A DNA stretch of 64,000 nt from Serilophus lunatus (lineage: Eukaryota; Chordata; Aves; Passeriformes; Eurylaimidae), in the NCBI GenBank assembly GCA_013399895.1, contig VXBA01001329.1:299342-363341 (forward strand), read 5' to 3'. This document shows, piece by piece, positions 51,854 through 64,000 of this stretch (position 1 is its first letter; each line of letters opens with the position of its first letter). The notes beneath the pieces were generated by a model. It did not search any database and was not told the origin of the DNA. It saw nothing but the letters and a program-made list of their open reading frames with translations. Both the position numbers and the translations under genes were made by a program.

Positions 51854-54149
51854 AAAATCTTGTTACATAATTTTTTCTTTCCATATAGGCATTTTGAAAA
51901 AGCATAAATGAGAATTAAATTCCAATTATATGTTATTTATTTGCAGTCAAATAATAACTTTGCATAATTTGCATTGAAAAATGTGTTCAATTAATTAAGA
52001 AAGAAAAGCTAGGTGACAGATGATTTTAAAAATGGAGAATTATCTTCATCTCTTTGAAATTTTATAGAATTTTGCCATTCATTACCATGGCAGCAAAAAT
52101 ACACATGGTAATGCTGAAAATAGGGTGTTTTTTTAATATTAGTATAGGTGAGCACAACAATAACTTAGTTTGGAGTCAATAATTTCCAAGATTTCTAACA
52201 TACCAACCAGAGTAAAACTATCCCTCTAAAAGATAATGTAAATATATGTATATACTTGGCTCCCACAATGAAATTTGGCTGCATTTTGGTTTTTGTGTAT
52301 TTTGTTTCAAAAGGAAAGGTAGTCCATTCCAGTGAAAATTGATTTTTTTTTTTTAAATATAATACTTACAAATCAAAATATTTAGATTAAGTCATTATCA
52401 GCACTGACTCACTAGCACCACAAAGTGGGAGTAGAGTCTCTGGTACACTTTTACTAAGACCATTGCAATTACACCTGACATTAACAGGTGCGGTTAAATT
52501 TAGCAAGATGATTTAGTTGTAGATGTCAATATTTCTAACACTGTTGGTGTATTTCAAAGAAAGAGTAATAAGCAAACTTCTACCAGCATTGTTAGAGCAG
52601 ATAGATGAAGGGTTGGTGTGAGTCTCGAGATATGTGCAGTATATGTCACAAGTAATGTGAAAGCATGTTTGAATTTAAGCAGCTAGTGATCAGTGTAGCA
52701 TGTTGAGCTCTCAACCAGATTAATTTCTGTATCACTTTACGATGACACATTTTTATCTCTTTTGCTGTTTCAATTACTTTGATAAATTGGGGAGGGGGGT
52801 TGTTTTCCCACAGTAGCAGCAGATACAAAAATTTTAGTGGATTTTTTTTCTCATTTATCTACATATTACAGTTTAAGAAGCATACTGATAATTAATCAAG
52901 TTAATTACATATCAAGATGCAAAGCTTGTGTGGCCAGGCTTTTTTGTTTTACTCTTTTGTTAGTTCGTTTCATAGCTAAGCTAAAAGAAATGCCTCACAC
53001 ACCACATTTGCTTCAGAAAGAGTTGCTGATTTGCTGCTGCAAGTTTTTTCTTCTGTTTCTCTCTTCTTCTGTCAATAAAACTGATAGCAGTTGCCCTTAG
53101 ATGCTTCTGGTATTACAATATCATCAGCAAGCAGTAAAGATTTACAAACATTAATTTAACTGACAATTGATTATAGAATCTTGTTGCTTAATAGCTGAAT
53201 TATGGGAAAGATTTGTATGATAAAACAAGCTGAAATGTCCCTTGCCTTAGGAAATGCTTGGGAATAAAAGGTCGTATCTGTGTGTCTGTGGCTTTTTTTT
53301 TTTCCAATTTTTTTGGGGTTTTTTTGTTTTGTTTTGTTGGGGTTTTTTTTGAGGGAGAAGGGGTACCAAACTGCTGTCATAAACCTTTGCCTAACATTTT
53401 TAATTGTTATATGTCTTGCATATAATTTCTTTTTATAAGCCACTCTCTTTTTTTGTGTTTGTCTTGCTTTTTGGTTTGTTTTGGGTTTTTGGTTTTTTTA
53501 CAAATTTATATGTATCTTTTTTTTTTTTTTTCAGTAGGAACTGTTTCATTGAAAGGCAGCATATTTATTTCAAAATTAACTATGGCTCAAGACTCTTGAG
53601 AAAGTCACAGAGCTAGTAGCATGCTGCCAGAGGTCATGTTTTAATAATAAAAAAATATACTTTACTCCATGATGAAGTCCAAGCTGTGGTTTAAATATCA
53701 GCTTGTTGTGATCGACCTTGAAAGGAAAGACAGTCTGGTGAAGGAATCATAAGTATATCTTACTTATCCTTAGTAACCACTATTCCTTTCCTTTGCTTTA
53801 CTGTAAATCTGGAGGAGAAAAGGATTGGAGAAATTTCTGTTGTTTACATAGTATGAATATATTTAAGTGCTACTTTGTTTCTTTACAGTGTGATGCAAGA
53901 TAATGAAATAAATTTCATAATTATTATTTCTTCAGTGTCATTGTTATACTGCAACTTCACAAGTGCCTTGTATTTTCAAAAACAAGACTCTTGCTCCAAA
54001 GCACTCATAAACAAATTTACACAGAATGCACAGAGACATGAAAGACAAAAGTGAAGTTGTCTGACAGGTTAGAGCAGAGAAGATATTTTAGGCACTGTAA
54101 GCAGTTTTGGGAATAGAAATAGGAAGTCATGCATGAGATATGGATATAC

Positions 54150-54490
54150 AGAGTAGGCAGGCCTGTATCAGAGCCAGGAAAGAGTGAGGATTGTCTAGTG
54201 GTAGGCTAAGGCAGACTCTTGCAAAGCCCTGAAATTGCAGAGGAGAAATTTGACCTTGTAGTGTAGTGAGACGGAAAACCACCTGAGGGACTGAGAGAGG
54301 ACTTGACATGATCAAACTGGTGAACAAGAAAAGATAACCTTGGCTACAGTGTTTGGAGTGGACCGGAGAGGGAGATTAGAGAGAAGAAGGTTACAGTGGC
54401 TAAGAGACCACAGCAGGTGTGAGATAATGAAGACATGAAGCAGGGAGGAAAATAAGATGAATAGCTGGAGATACTATAGATAGAGAAAAG
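54150..54490. repeat. Possible ancient interspersed repeat, family unknown
   Basis: A purine-rich block with GACTTGACATGATCAAACTG, GATAACCTTGGCTACAGTGT and GTGGACCGGAGAGGGAGA. The order and wording recall a dispersed repeat common in mammals (TGACATGATC... GATCACTCTGGCTGCTGTGTGG... GGAGGGGG). I cannot name the family; similarity is from memory. Confidence 0.3.
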
Positions 54491-55814
54491 GTATGGTTTG
54501 GCCAAGGATCCCAATTTCAGGTATTTGAAATTTGATGATTATGTAAAAAATAAAACGTATTCAAGGCTCCTTCTGTGTTTATTTACTACTCTATTGGCTG
54601 CGACCAACTTACTGTAGTAAAAGTCACAAAGCTTTCTGGATCATCTATATAATTATCTGTCTCTGTACATTCACATGTATTGATAGCTATTTTTATATTT
54701 TGACCGTAGAGCAGTATAATGGAAATCAGGTGACACAAGTTTATTTTGATGAATCTACCACTGTATGGATCTGTCATCTTGGACAGGTTATTCCTTTTTG
54801 TTGTGCTACAGTTTCTCTGTCTGTAAAGCAGTGAAAGCAGTTCTTTTTTTGCTTTGTAAATTTATAGAAGAAAAAGGATAGATACTGTTTAGTGGATTTA
54901 GAATTCTCTGTAGATCTCAGTTAGAAGATGCCATCAGGCCACTACACATGAACACCTTCACAATCACCACTTGGTGACTTTAGAGTGGCAGCATACCAGT
55001 TCCTCATACTGGGATGGGTCCATATGTGTTTCGGCTTGCAAGAAAGTTGAAGATGACTATGCCCAAATAGATAGTTTTGACTGGAGGTGTGAGAGCTCAG
55101 CTGTTTCTGAAGCCATCAAAACCAAAAAATATTTGCAGACACACTTCACCTATCAGTTGGCTTGGCTTTGAAACATGTGTTGTCAACAGACAGTGGTGGT
55201 ATTCTTGCTTGAGAATGCTTCATTCAACATGCCAAACAACTTTTAAAAACATTGGTGAAATAAGACATAAAGCAGACAAAAGACTTGTAGGAAATTTCAT
55301 TTCGGAGCACCAATATATTTGGAGTGTCACAATTCTAGTTCAGAAAAACTGCAGACAGCAAATGATCATGCCATAGAAGACAGAAAGAAAAAAATATAGC
55401 TAGCAGATTAACCATAAGCCTAGAAATAAAGAGCACCTCAGCAGTAAACACAGACATAATAGCGACCACAATTTTTCCTAAATCACAGGCAGACTCTGAA
55501 AACGAGTTAAAAAGAAAAAAAAAAAGGTGGAAGCTGGTAAAGAATATTCTTTTCTCTGAGGCATTTCTGCCTTAACAGTGTTTTTTTGTACTGCTGGTGC
55601 TGAAGCTAAGATCCCAAGTGGATGAGGAGGAAGATCCTTCACTACAGCACTGAAGGTGGCTATAGCTGCCAGTTTTTAACCAGATAAAATTCTGAATTAT
55701 TCAGAATTCCTGTGGAGGTAATTTCTGTGGCTTGTTCCTCCTGGTTTTCTCCCTGTAAGCTATGAATATAGAAACCTGTTTGCAATGTCTGCTGTGCAGA
55801 TATGTCAATATTGA

Positions 55815-55827
55815 GGGGGGGGGGGGG
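55815..55827 (+). repeat. Homopolymer G13
   Basis: Thirteen G in a row in AT-rich surroundings. Confidence 0.95.
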
Positions 55828-58800
55828 AAGATTACTAAGATTTAAAACATTAACTATACATTAAAAGGATTGTCCGGTAAATCATATATTTTGTGTTTAC
55901 TATACAAAAGCATGTTGTTAAAGAGTAGAAAATTCATAGAGAGATAAACTCAGGAAGAGATCTTCCTAAGGTATTAAACGAATATAATAACCAAAAAAAA
56001 ATCTGTTGAATATGTAAGATACACTTTTTGACTTTCTGAATTAAATTGTTGCCATTTGCTGCTGAGACAATTAGCAGGTGTCAGTTAGAAGACACAATAG
56101 ATTATGTACCCAATTACTTTCTCTTTTTAGACAACAGTTTGCAGTCACAAGAACGTGTGATGAGTTTTAATCAAAGATTAGAACTTTTTAATTAAATAGG
56201 GCCGTATGTGACTAGTCATTTGACATTAATTACTGTTTAGTTGGATTCCTTTTGATTTGTAAAAGGCCCTGAGCACTGCAAAAATTATGTCACATCATAG
56301 AAACTGCTGATTATTAAAACAAAAAGTTTCTTCATCCGTGCTTCACTCTCCTGAAAAAGAAATGTAATTTCAAAAGTGAAACGACTGGCTTAGAGAAGGA
56401 GATCAGTGAGTTTTGAAAGCAGAATAGCAGATGGTACTTCAGCTGACTCCCCTTAGAAGGGACAGTATGAATGTACTTAATTGTAATGATTGATAAGATC
56501 TTCTGTCAATGCTCAGCAAAACTTTCAAGGGGCTAAACAGCTGGCATGAGGTTCATTTGGAGTTTTAACTAGCTGACTACCCTTTGGGGTGTCTTAAAGC
56601 TAACTAGCGTCACTGATATTAATAGAGGACATCAATCAAAATGAAATGCTGTAGCAAAAACTGATTCGAGACTTCAAATAATATTTTAATTTGTTGGCCT
56701 ACAGAGAAGAGGAAAAATGTTAACAGTGTCCTTGTAAGATAACTTTAAATTCGAGTCCAATGGTGGCGTCAGTATTTGCAAGTTGTTCTTTTGTGCTTTT
56801 GGCTTTTTCATACACTGCACTTATTCAGAGTAGAGTGGGAACAATGACAATGAAAATCCTTATCTGAACAGCCTGCAGAAAGAGAAGAGCAAAAAAAAAA
56901 AGGAGAAAGATATAAAGGGAACAGGAATAATTCTTAGCTCATGTAAAGATTAGGGGTGAACTTCACACAAACACACACTCAGAGTCATTGTGCCTTTCGT
57001 GGTGAACTTTTAGAGAGATTTTTCTCTCTGAAGGTGAATTAAGAAAGCCAAATCCATCTCTAACTTGCAGTGCCACAGTGCAGTTTCTGCACTGCACAGT
57101 ACACATATCTGTAGCTCTTTTCTTAGCCTGCTGAAATGGTGCTTAATGCCAAGTTATTGGGTCTGTCTGCTTGTTCCTGGGGATGATGGGATGCCTGACA
57201 CTCAGTGTGGGCTATTAATGTCTCATGGAGAAGGTTCGGAAATGTTTGAACTACTGACAGGCAAATTGCCAGCAATGCAAAGTACAATTCTGGACTCTAT
57301 ATGTTCCTGTTTTGCCACAGTTTAGTAAGTTTTAAATTGGCAAGGCAATTAAAACCCTGTTTTGAACCACAAATTAACAAAGCATATTTCACTAAGAGTC
57401 TTTGATAGTCATGATAGAAAGAAGTAATATTACTTGAAATCAGCTAATTTCTACAAATTCACACCTGCTTTACATGCAACTCAGCTAGTTCTGGCCATCA
57501 GCACAGGAAGTTAATCTGCAGTTTGAACAACAGTTAAATGGAGCAAATTTACTTGATGGGAAACCAAAGGTTGGTTTATAACCTCGATTGAAACTCAACA
57601 GACTTGTGTTCATTTCTATGACAGTCTTCCTATAAGACTGTAAAGGAAATGTCATTCAATTTCTCTGTAACTCAATTTCCTAATTACACAAAGATGGCAG
57701 TACCTTTCTGCTTCACATAGTAGAAAGCAAGACTTTGAAAAGTTACCTGTTACTGGCATTGGTGCAGTGCCTGGGACAAACAGGTGCTCCAAGATACTGT
57801 TGCTATTTCTAGCATAAATTGTATTTATGCCTATTCTTCTAGTTTAGCCTCCAGCCTGCTACAGTCTGAAAATCACTATGGAAACTGTGGTAAAAAATGT
57901 GGTATTTAGCAACCAGTCTTCATACCACGTATAAGTTAAATCTCTAAAATGATCTGAATCACTGTGTATTTCCTATAGGATTGCAGCCTCTCCTGAAATG
58001 GACAGAACAGTTCACTCTGTTCTGATAAAAAGTTTCCATTTAAAGTGAGAAAAACTATCAATTTTGTATAAAGACAAGCACTGTAGGAAACTTTAGTTCT
58101 AGAATGAATGGAAAAATGTATGCTTTATTATTGAAGAGATATTGTTTTTCAAGGGAAAAAAAACACTGAGAAGAAACACAAAATTATCATAGCATTTTGT
58201 ATTCAGTGCATCAGTTATTTCCCAAAGAAAGCCTATCAGTTAAAATGATGAATTTTAACCTTTACCGATTCTTCTAGAGAACATTCAATTTATATTCTTC
58301 AGGCACTTTGCTACTTGTTCACCATACTGATGCAAAATTATTGGTTTTGTAAAATTTATAAAGATCTAGTTACAAGTTTTCAAGGACACATTTCACTTTT
58401 TTTTTTTTCCAAATCTAAACCTTGTAGTATAAGTTAAGATAGAAATGGAAGAAAAAGTTAGCATATGGTAACACTTATATGCTTTAATATATTAATATTT
58501 GAATACAGTATCATATTGCATCCAAGTCTGGTGGTCAGTAGAAAATACAAAGGTCATGTTATCACAGAGTACAGAAAGCTTTAAGAGATGGATGCCAATG
58601 GATAAACATTTATGCATAGAATGGGGTTTTTTTCATTGCTCCTATGAGATCAAATAATGCCCATATGAAATCAATAATTTCAAACTCTCTTTATGAAACC
58701 AATACTATTACTGCTCTTGGCAGAACTAAAATTGAAAAAACAAACAAGCAAACAAATAAGCAAACAAAAAGCCCTCGTTTGAATATAGGTTCAAATATTG

Positions 58801-61800
58801 AGCCTTGTTTAATTTCTGTCTCAAAAAATTTCTGTAGCCATGCTGTTGATTTTTCTTTAGTCACTCTAGGGCTCTGGGCATCCTTCTTAAAAGAGCAGCA
58901 CTGTTACAAATGAATGTTGTAGCTCTCAACTACTGCTGCAGTGTTGCAGTATAAAATGCTATCCTTGTTCTGCAGTCTACGGATATATAGGCCTGGGATG
59001 CAAAACTGCCAGCACACTGACAAAGAGATAGCATGAAAGAGTGCCATGAAGATATGAGGTGACCTAAATGTTTACTTACCTGCTGTAAAGACCTCTTTCA
59101 TAAAGTAAGGTTAACAACTGTAGTTTTTGGAGAATTTTTTTTTTTACTTTTTTTTTTTTTTCCTGCTGTTTATTTTCTCTTAATTAACTTCTCAAAATTA
59201 TGTTTATGTTCCTTCAATATAAGTGGGCCATGTGAATTCTTTCTGTAGGAAATTTGGACCTTTTCTGGAGAGCATTGTGAGCAAGAACAGAGAGAGAGGA
59301 AGTTCAGGGGATTCCCAAGTGTGACAGAAGAGTAGGAGGCAGGGAGAGGTATAGCAACAAATTGCTATCCTGCAGGTCAGGGAAACTGAAAGCACTGTTA
59401 GAAGCTTCAAGAATGGCAGAAGCAATGTCCTTACTAATGACAGAGGACTGTGCCATTTGCTCCAGCTGTGAAGCTGCCAAGTTGACTGAAATAAAGTGTA
59501 GAAGCAAGAACCTACATTTAAGATCATGGAGGAACTGAGGTGGGGGAAAATTATTTAGTTCATAAGTTAATTATTAATTACATTTTTTTTATCATCCTAG
59601 TCACTAGTCCCTTTCAGAGAGGTCACTCTAGGGAACAGATCTAGGCGAGTCCATCTCAAAGATTTGACACATTTGGGGTCCTGCCAAAAGTCTTGTAGAT
59701 ATTCCAGTATAGCTGAAATACTCATAGTAATGTGTTTCAGGCTTTGCTATGGAGTACACTGAGTAATGTGTGATTTATGAAATTTTAATCTAATGATCTA
59801 AATACCTGCCAGTTTAATGCTGTGGGAAGTTTGGTGTTAATATGCATGGTCTCTGGCAATAGCTTAGTTATAATGGGGGATATTACTAGTAGAAATGTTA
59901 GTCACCTCCTAAGTGATATCAGAGATTTGCAAATGTCAGTGGTACTAAACCTTCACATGTAGATAGCTAAAGCAGTAGTTGTAGCCTAAGAATAAGCTCC
60001 CGAGGAAAGTTTATATGCTAGGATATGTTATTTGTCATATCCCAGGAACTGAATTTTGCTGAATTGAATACTTAAGAACAGAATGTATAGGTGCTGCAGT
60101 ACTGAGAAGAGAGATTTCATGATCAGTCAACCTGAAATTACAACAATAGATGTCTAAACACTCTTTGCCTTCCAGTTTGAGAAGCCAACTCTGAGAAACA
60201 CTTGGCTATGTGGATGGGGCTAGACCTCACTTAGGAATCTGCCTTTCACACAAGTATCTTGGTATTTAGAGGAATTGCCACAGTACCTGGAGATCTGGAA
60301 TAAAATCTATTTCTCCTGTCGTATTGTAATGAGTACAGCCAGATTTGCATTCTGGTCCATACTCTTACTGTCACCCTAACTTTTTAATCTAATGGCAGTT
60401 TAATGTAAATTGGGTAGGGAAGTCAGTATCCAGTTTACCCTGCTATTGAGTACTTCAAGCACTGTGCTGTATTCTTCCACAGCTGTTGTATGTGAATGCA
60501 GAATTCCTGCTTGGCATCCACCTTTTGAATTCACTCCAAGCTCTTCTAAAGAAAAAGTTTGATTTAAGTATGTACTCAGTTCTTTGCTAAAGTTAGTTTG
60601 TATTAAGTTTGAGAACTTGACTTAGATCGAAGAGAAGTTGATTTGACTATCAATCATTTAAATAAATTTTTGAAGCAAATTAATGTGTATTTTTTTCTCT
60701 ACATTTCATTATTGTGCAGTGGGGAAAAAACCCAAACCTTTCTGTGACAAAGACAAAAGTGCATAGATCCATTTTAAGCTTGGCTAACTGACACAGGAAA
60801 TATTCTATATTTGTAAGTAGATAGCCAGCAATTTATTCATCCGTATTAGCAATGAACAAGAAAATGAAACAAAAATTCCCCTGCAGAATTAAAAAAAGTT
60901 CTCAGTTTGACAGAGGGAATGAAACTGTAAGACAATAACATTGAATATAGTGATTTTCTACCGCATTTACCTCAGGCGATAGAACAGTGGTATTTAAACA
61001 AGATAGTAATTATATGAAAGATGTCAAATAGAAGCATTCAAAATTCAAATTTATATAATACTCTGTGAGATATGTTAGTTCTTCTAACTTATATAAGTAG
61101 GTAAGACAAATCCAAAGACTATTCTTTTCCAGGGTGTCATAAGAGCTGTGGGTGTAACTGGAATATCTTTGGTAAAAATGAAGAGTTCTTAGATGCAGAT
61201 TTACTTTGATATCTCTTGCTACACGTCAGAGTTAGTACACAGTAAGTCACTTTATCTGTAGGGAGATTTTTCACCCTATATTTTTGCCAGACTTTGTAAT
61301 TATTGAAGGGAGAGATGAGGAATACCTTTTAATCCCTTATGTGGTCTACATGGAAGATAGGCGCAGAATTGCACCATAGTAGCAGACTCGTCTACACCTT
61401 TTCTAAAGTACCCCATCTAAAGTGTTTGTACTGCAGAGGTTTGACTGCTTGTATTAATGGTTTTACACCACAGATTTGCCCATATTGCTTTATAGTGTTT
61501 CCTAAGTACACATACCTTCTAATCCCTAAGTCTCCCACCAAACTATTCTAAAGTCATTAAATATTCAAGTATTTTTCATGGGTTGCTACTGGCTTTGTAT
61601 CTTTTATTTAAAAATAAAAAATGAATAAATTTTACGTTTTCTTCCTTTCTCAGGCTGTTAAATTTGTGTCAGGTGCAAATGAAAAAAGAGGATATCTCAA
61701 TGACATCCAGGCAGTGGTATATCAGAGGTGTTACCTGTTTGCACATCTGAAGAGGGCTTTATTCTCAAGACAATCTCTACTGCAATTTGGATCACTGTCT

Positions 61801-64000
61801 GATAACATCTGAAAATGCTTCTGTGAATCAAAACAATGAGGGTTCATTCCTTAGAGAAAAGATTTTATCTTAGAAAAAAAAATAAGATCCAGGAACATAA
61901 CTGATGTGAAATTTACTGGTATTCCATTGATGACCTTGTTATAAATATCATGAAATTCTGAGGGATCACCAGTTCAATGGCAGATTGTGATTTGAGAAAA
62001 AAAAGGATAACATGGATGAATATAGTGCTGAAGGCAAATGAAAAATAGTGATATTGAGTGCAGTATCATTATGAGTTTGATAAACTGGGAGTTATATCAG
62101 ATGGGAGTGAAAAAAAAGTCAGACATAATTTAAAACTGTAATAAAAAATAAATATATATATGCTGGTTGCATTTAGGAGATGACTGCCAAAAATTAACAT
62201 AAATAATGATTTGGTTTCTAGTCATGTTTGCTTATCTCTTCTCTCTTAGCCCTTAGATCAGAACATCCCTGTTTGCCAACTAAGAGCAAACAAAAGACAC
62301 AGTCAAAAATACCTGGCGTAAGCATTAATTATCAAATTAAAACTCTCCTTTTTCATTTGTAAACAAAAGACTTGGAGCCACAAAGAGCTAGTGTTTGAAT
62401 TTCAGTAATGAGGATATATCTAGTAGAAGTAACATCTTTCACCTACACAGCCTTGTCAGCCTTGGTGCATCTCGAATATGCATAATTCAGAGCTCTGTAA
62501 TAACATTTCTCTCCAATAGGTCTCTCATTTGTCTAGCATCTAACCAGGATCAAGAGGTTAGGAGCTACTGTGATGCGTGAGATGAGTAATTTGCTGCTGA
62601 CATCTTGGCTACCCATTAACACACATAATTTTGGCAGTCTAAACTGTTTCTGTATCATAACCCAGAACTCTAGGAGATGGGAATTCTCAGCTTGACTAGC
62701 AGAAACTTCACTGCTCCCTGCATACACACTGTGGCATTCTTCACAAGACAGAATGAATTGTGTTTGTTAGATACAGCAAAGCCTTCAGGCCGGCACAAAT
62801 TTTCAGTGTCTCAGAGAAACCTTTAATTATCTTGCCAAAAACATTCATCTATTTTAGAGATAGGGAACTTTCCCTCTTGTGAACAGGTCTTATTGTTCCC
62901 CGATTTTGGCCAAGCAGATTCACAAAGGGAACATGTTTCAATGAGCTGTTTTGCAGCCTGTAGGCAAGTGGGCAAGCAATAAAACTCTGCTTATTCCCAC
63001 CCCAACAGCCGCATCCAACCTGGTGTGTTGCTCCTATCCCATTTATAAGACACATTTGCCCTTTTATGTCTCTTTCTGTTTGCATTTCTTTCTCTTTCTT
63101 CTCACAATTAAAACTTTACAAATAGTCGAGAGGAGATCAGGTTAAGTGATCATTAGAGATACTATAAAAAAATATTTTCAATCCTAGCAAATAAATATTT
63201 CCCAGCTTTGAAATTATATGAATATATATCTACTAACAATGTATTATCAAATATGGGATGGAGTAGAAAAAATTGAATAAAAGAAACATGTTTGGGGGTC
63301 TCAAATGTTGTGATCTTTAAGACATTCCACATTTCCATTTCTTTTACTTTGTTCTAAAGTTGTGTAATATGTTATTTCATAAGCATTAACATAAAACTGT
63401 TATTGGAAACTGCTAATTCTTCTGATAACCACATGGGGTCTTAATTAAAAACTGTAATCCATTTCAAAATGTACATGCATATAATGAAAACACAAATCAA
63501 CTATGTTGTCAGATAACTGGATTTTATTACTTAAGTTTAAAGAAATAGATACATTTTCTAAAAAAAAACAAACTAGCATATTTCTCAATATTGCAGTTAC
63601 TCTCTGCTATTCAGCAGCAAAAACAATGATTATTATCTGTTCTTTATGTTCTTAGGGTTGGCATTGGTATTTGTTAGCATGAAGAATGCAACCATGAAAA
63701 AACACAGTAGCACTTTAGAGGAAGAGAGGCTGCCAAAGTCTCTGGTGAGGCTTGCCAAAAACCCACTCAGCAGGGTGTCTCTACTAGCTAACAGTGTATA
63801 TAGGTCCTGCTTTTAAGGATAATCACCTGCTACTGAATAGAACTATTCATTGAGGCTGAGGGAGTGTTTGAAACAGTCCAAACCTTTCGAAATTGCAAAG
63901 TTGCCAATGCTCTTGTTTTCTCAGGAGTCCCCTGATTCTTAGTTAACTTGGTCTTAGTGCCATGTTAACACCACCACCAGCCTTGGAATTGGAACCAGCT

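Larger units (their letters stand above)
40311..64000. other. AT-rich upstream intergenic DNA without a recognised gene
   Basis: About 23.7 kb beyond the CpG block with only short open frames and no protein similarity that I recognise. It contains a hairpin at 40384-40427, a G-rich tract at 41042-41066, a CR1 fragment at 45861-46150, a GGAA-type microsatellite at 51791-51853, a G13 run at 55815-55827 and unassigned blocks at 47820-48420 and 54150-54490. Protocadherin genes of this class usually lie in gene-poor regions, which fits. Confidence 0.7.

Noticed and set aside
59204..59527. 107-codon minus-strand open frame
   Set aside because: No recognisable homology; hydrophobic Leu-rich content is expected from a purine-rich opposite strand.

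Overview
This is vertebrate nuclear DNA and most likely avian. The flanks are AT-rich and repeat-poor. The only interspersed elements I can name are CR1 LINE fragments, plus a few old palindromic repeat relics of the kind seen in sauropsids. The single recognisable gene is a close match to vertebrate protocadherin-17 (PCDH17). There are no operons, CRISPR arrays, or RNA genes I can identify. The species cannot be fixed from this sequence.

Layout: PCDH17 lies on the minus strand and is transcribed from right to left. Its large first coding exon (34060-36687) encodes the signal peptide, six cadherin repeats, the transmembrane helix and the proximal cytoplasmic tail. Two small exons follow after an intron of about 23.8 kb: 59 bp at 10157-10215 and 173 bp at 9816-9988, separated by a 168-bp intron. 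Splice phases and consensus sites agree across all three exons. The last coding exon (about 200 residues expected from the family) is not in the window, so intron 3 runs off the left edge and the gene is partial.

Upstream of the start codon (36688 to about 40350) is a GC-richer, CpG-containing 5' UTR/promoter region. It is dense in simple repeats: CA, ATCC, pyrimidine tracts and G-runs. It contains an 11-N gap. A second CpG-dense block lies at about 39400-40310. From about 40350 to 64000 the sequence is AT-rich, apparently intergenic upstream DNA with no gene I can support. It holds a CR1 fragment, a long GGAA-type microsatellite and some unassigned blocks.

The most interesting non-coding signals are: a homotypic array of TGTCAAT (PBX/MEIS-like) motifs at about 42-bp spacing in intron 1 (17669-17841); a strong 15-bp hairpin at 40384-40427 just outside the upstream CpG block; a 62-bp tandem duplication carrying inverted repeats (29943-30066); glycine-rich insertions in the PCDH17 protein; and an in-frame read-through that would give a short-tail isoform. 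No wholly new system is evident.
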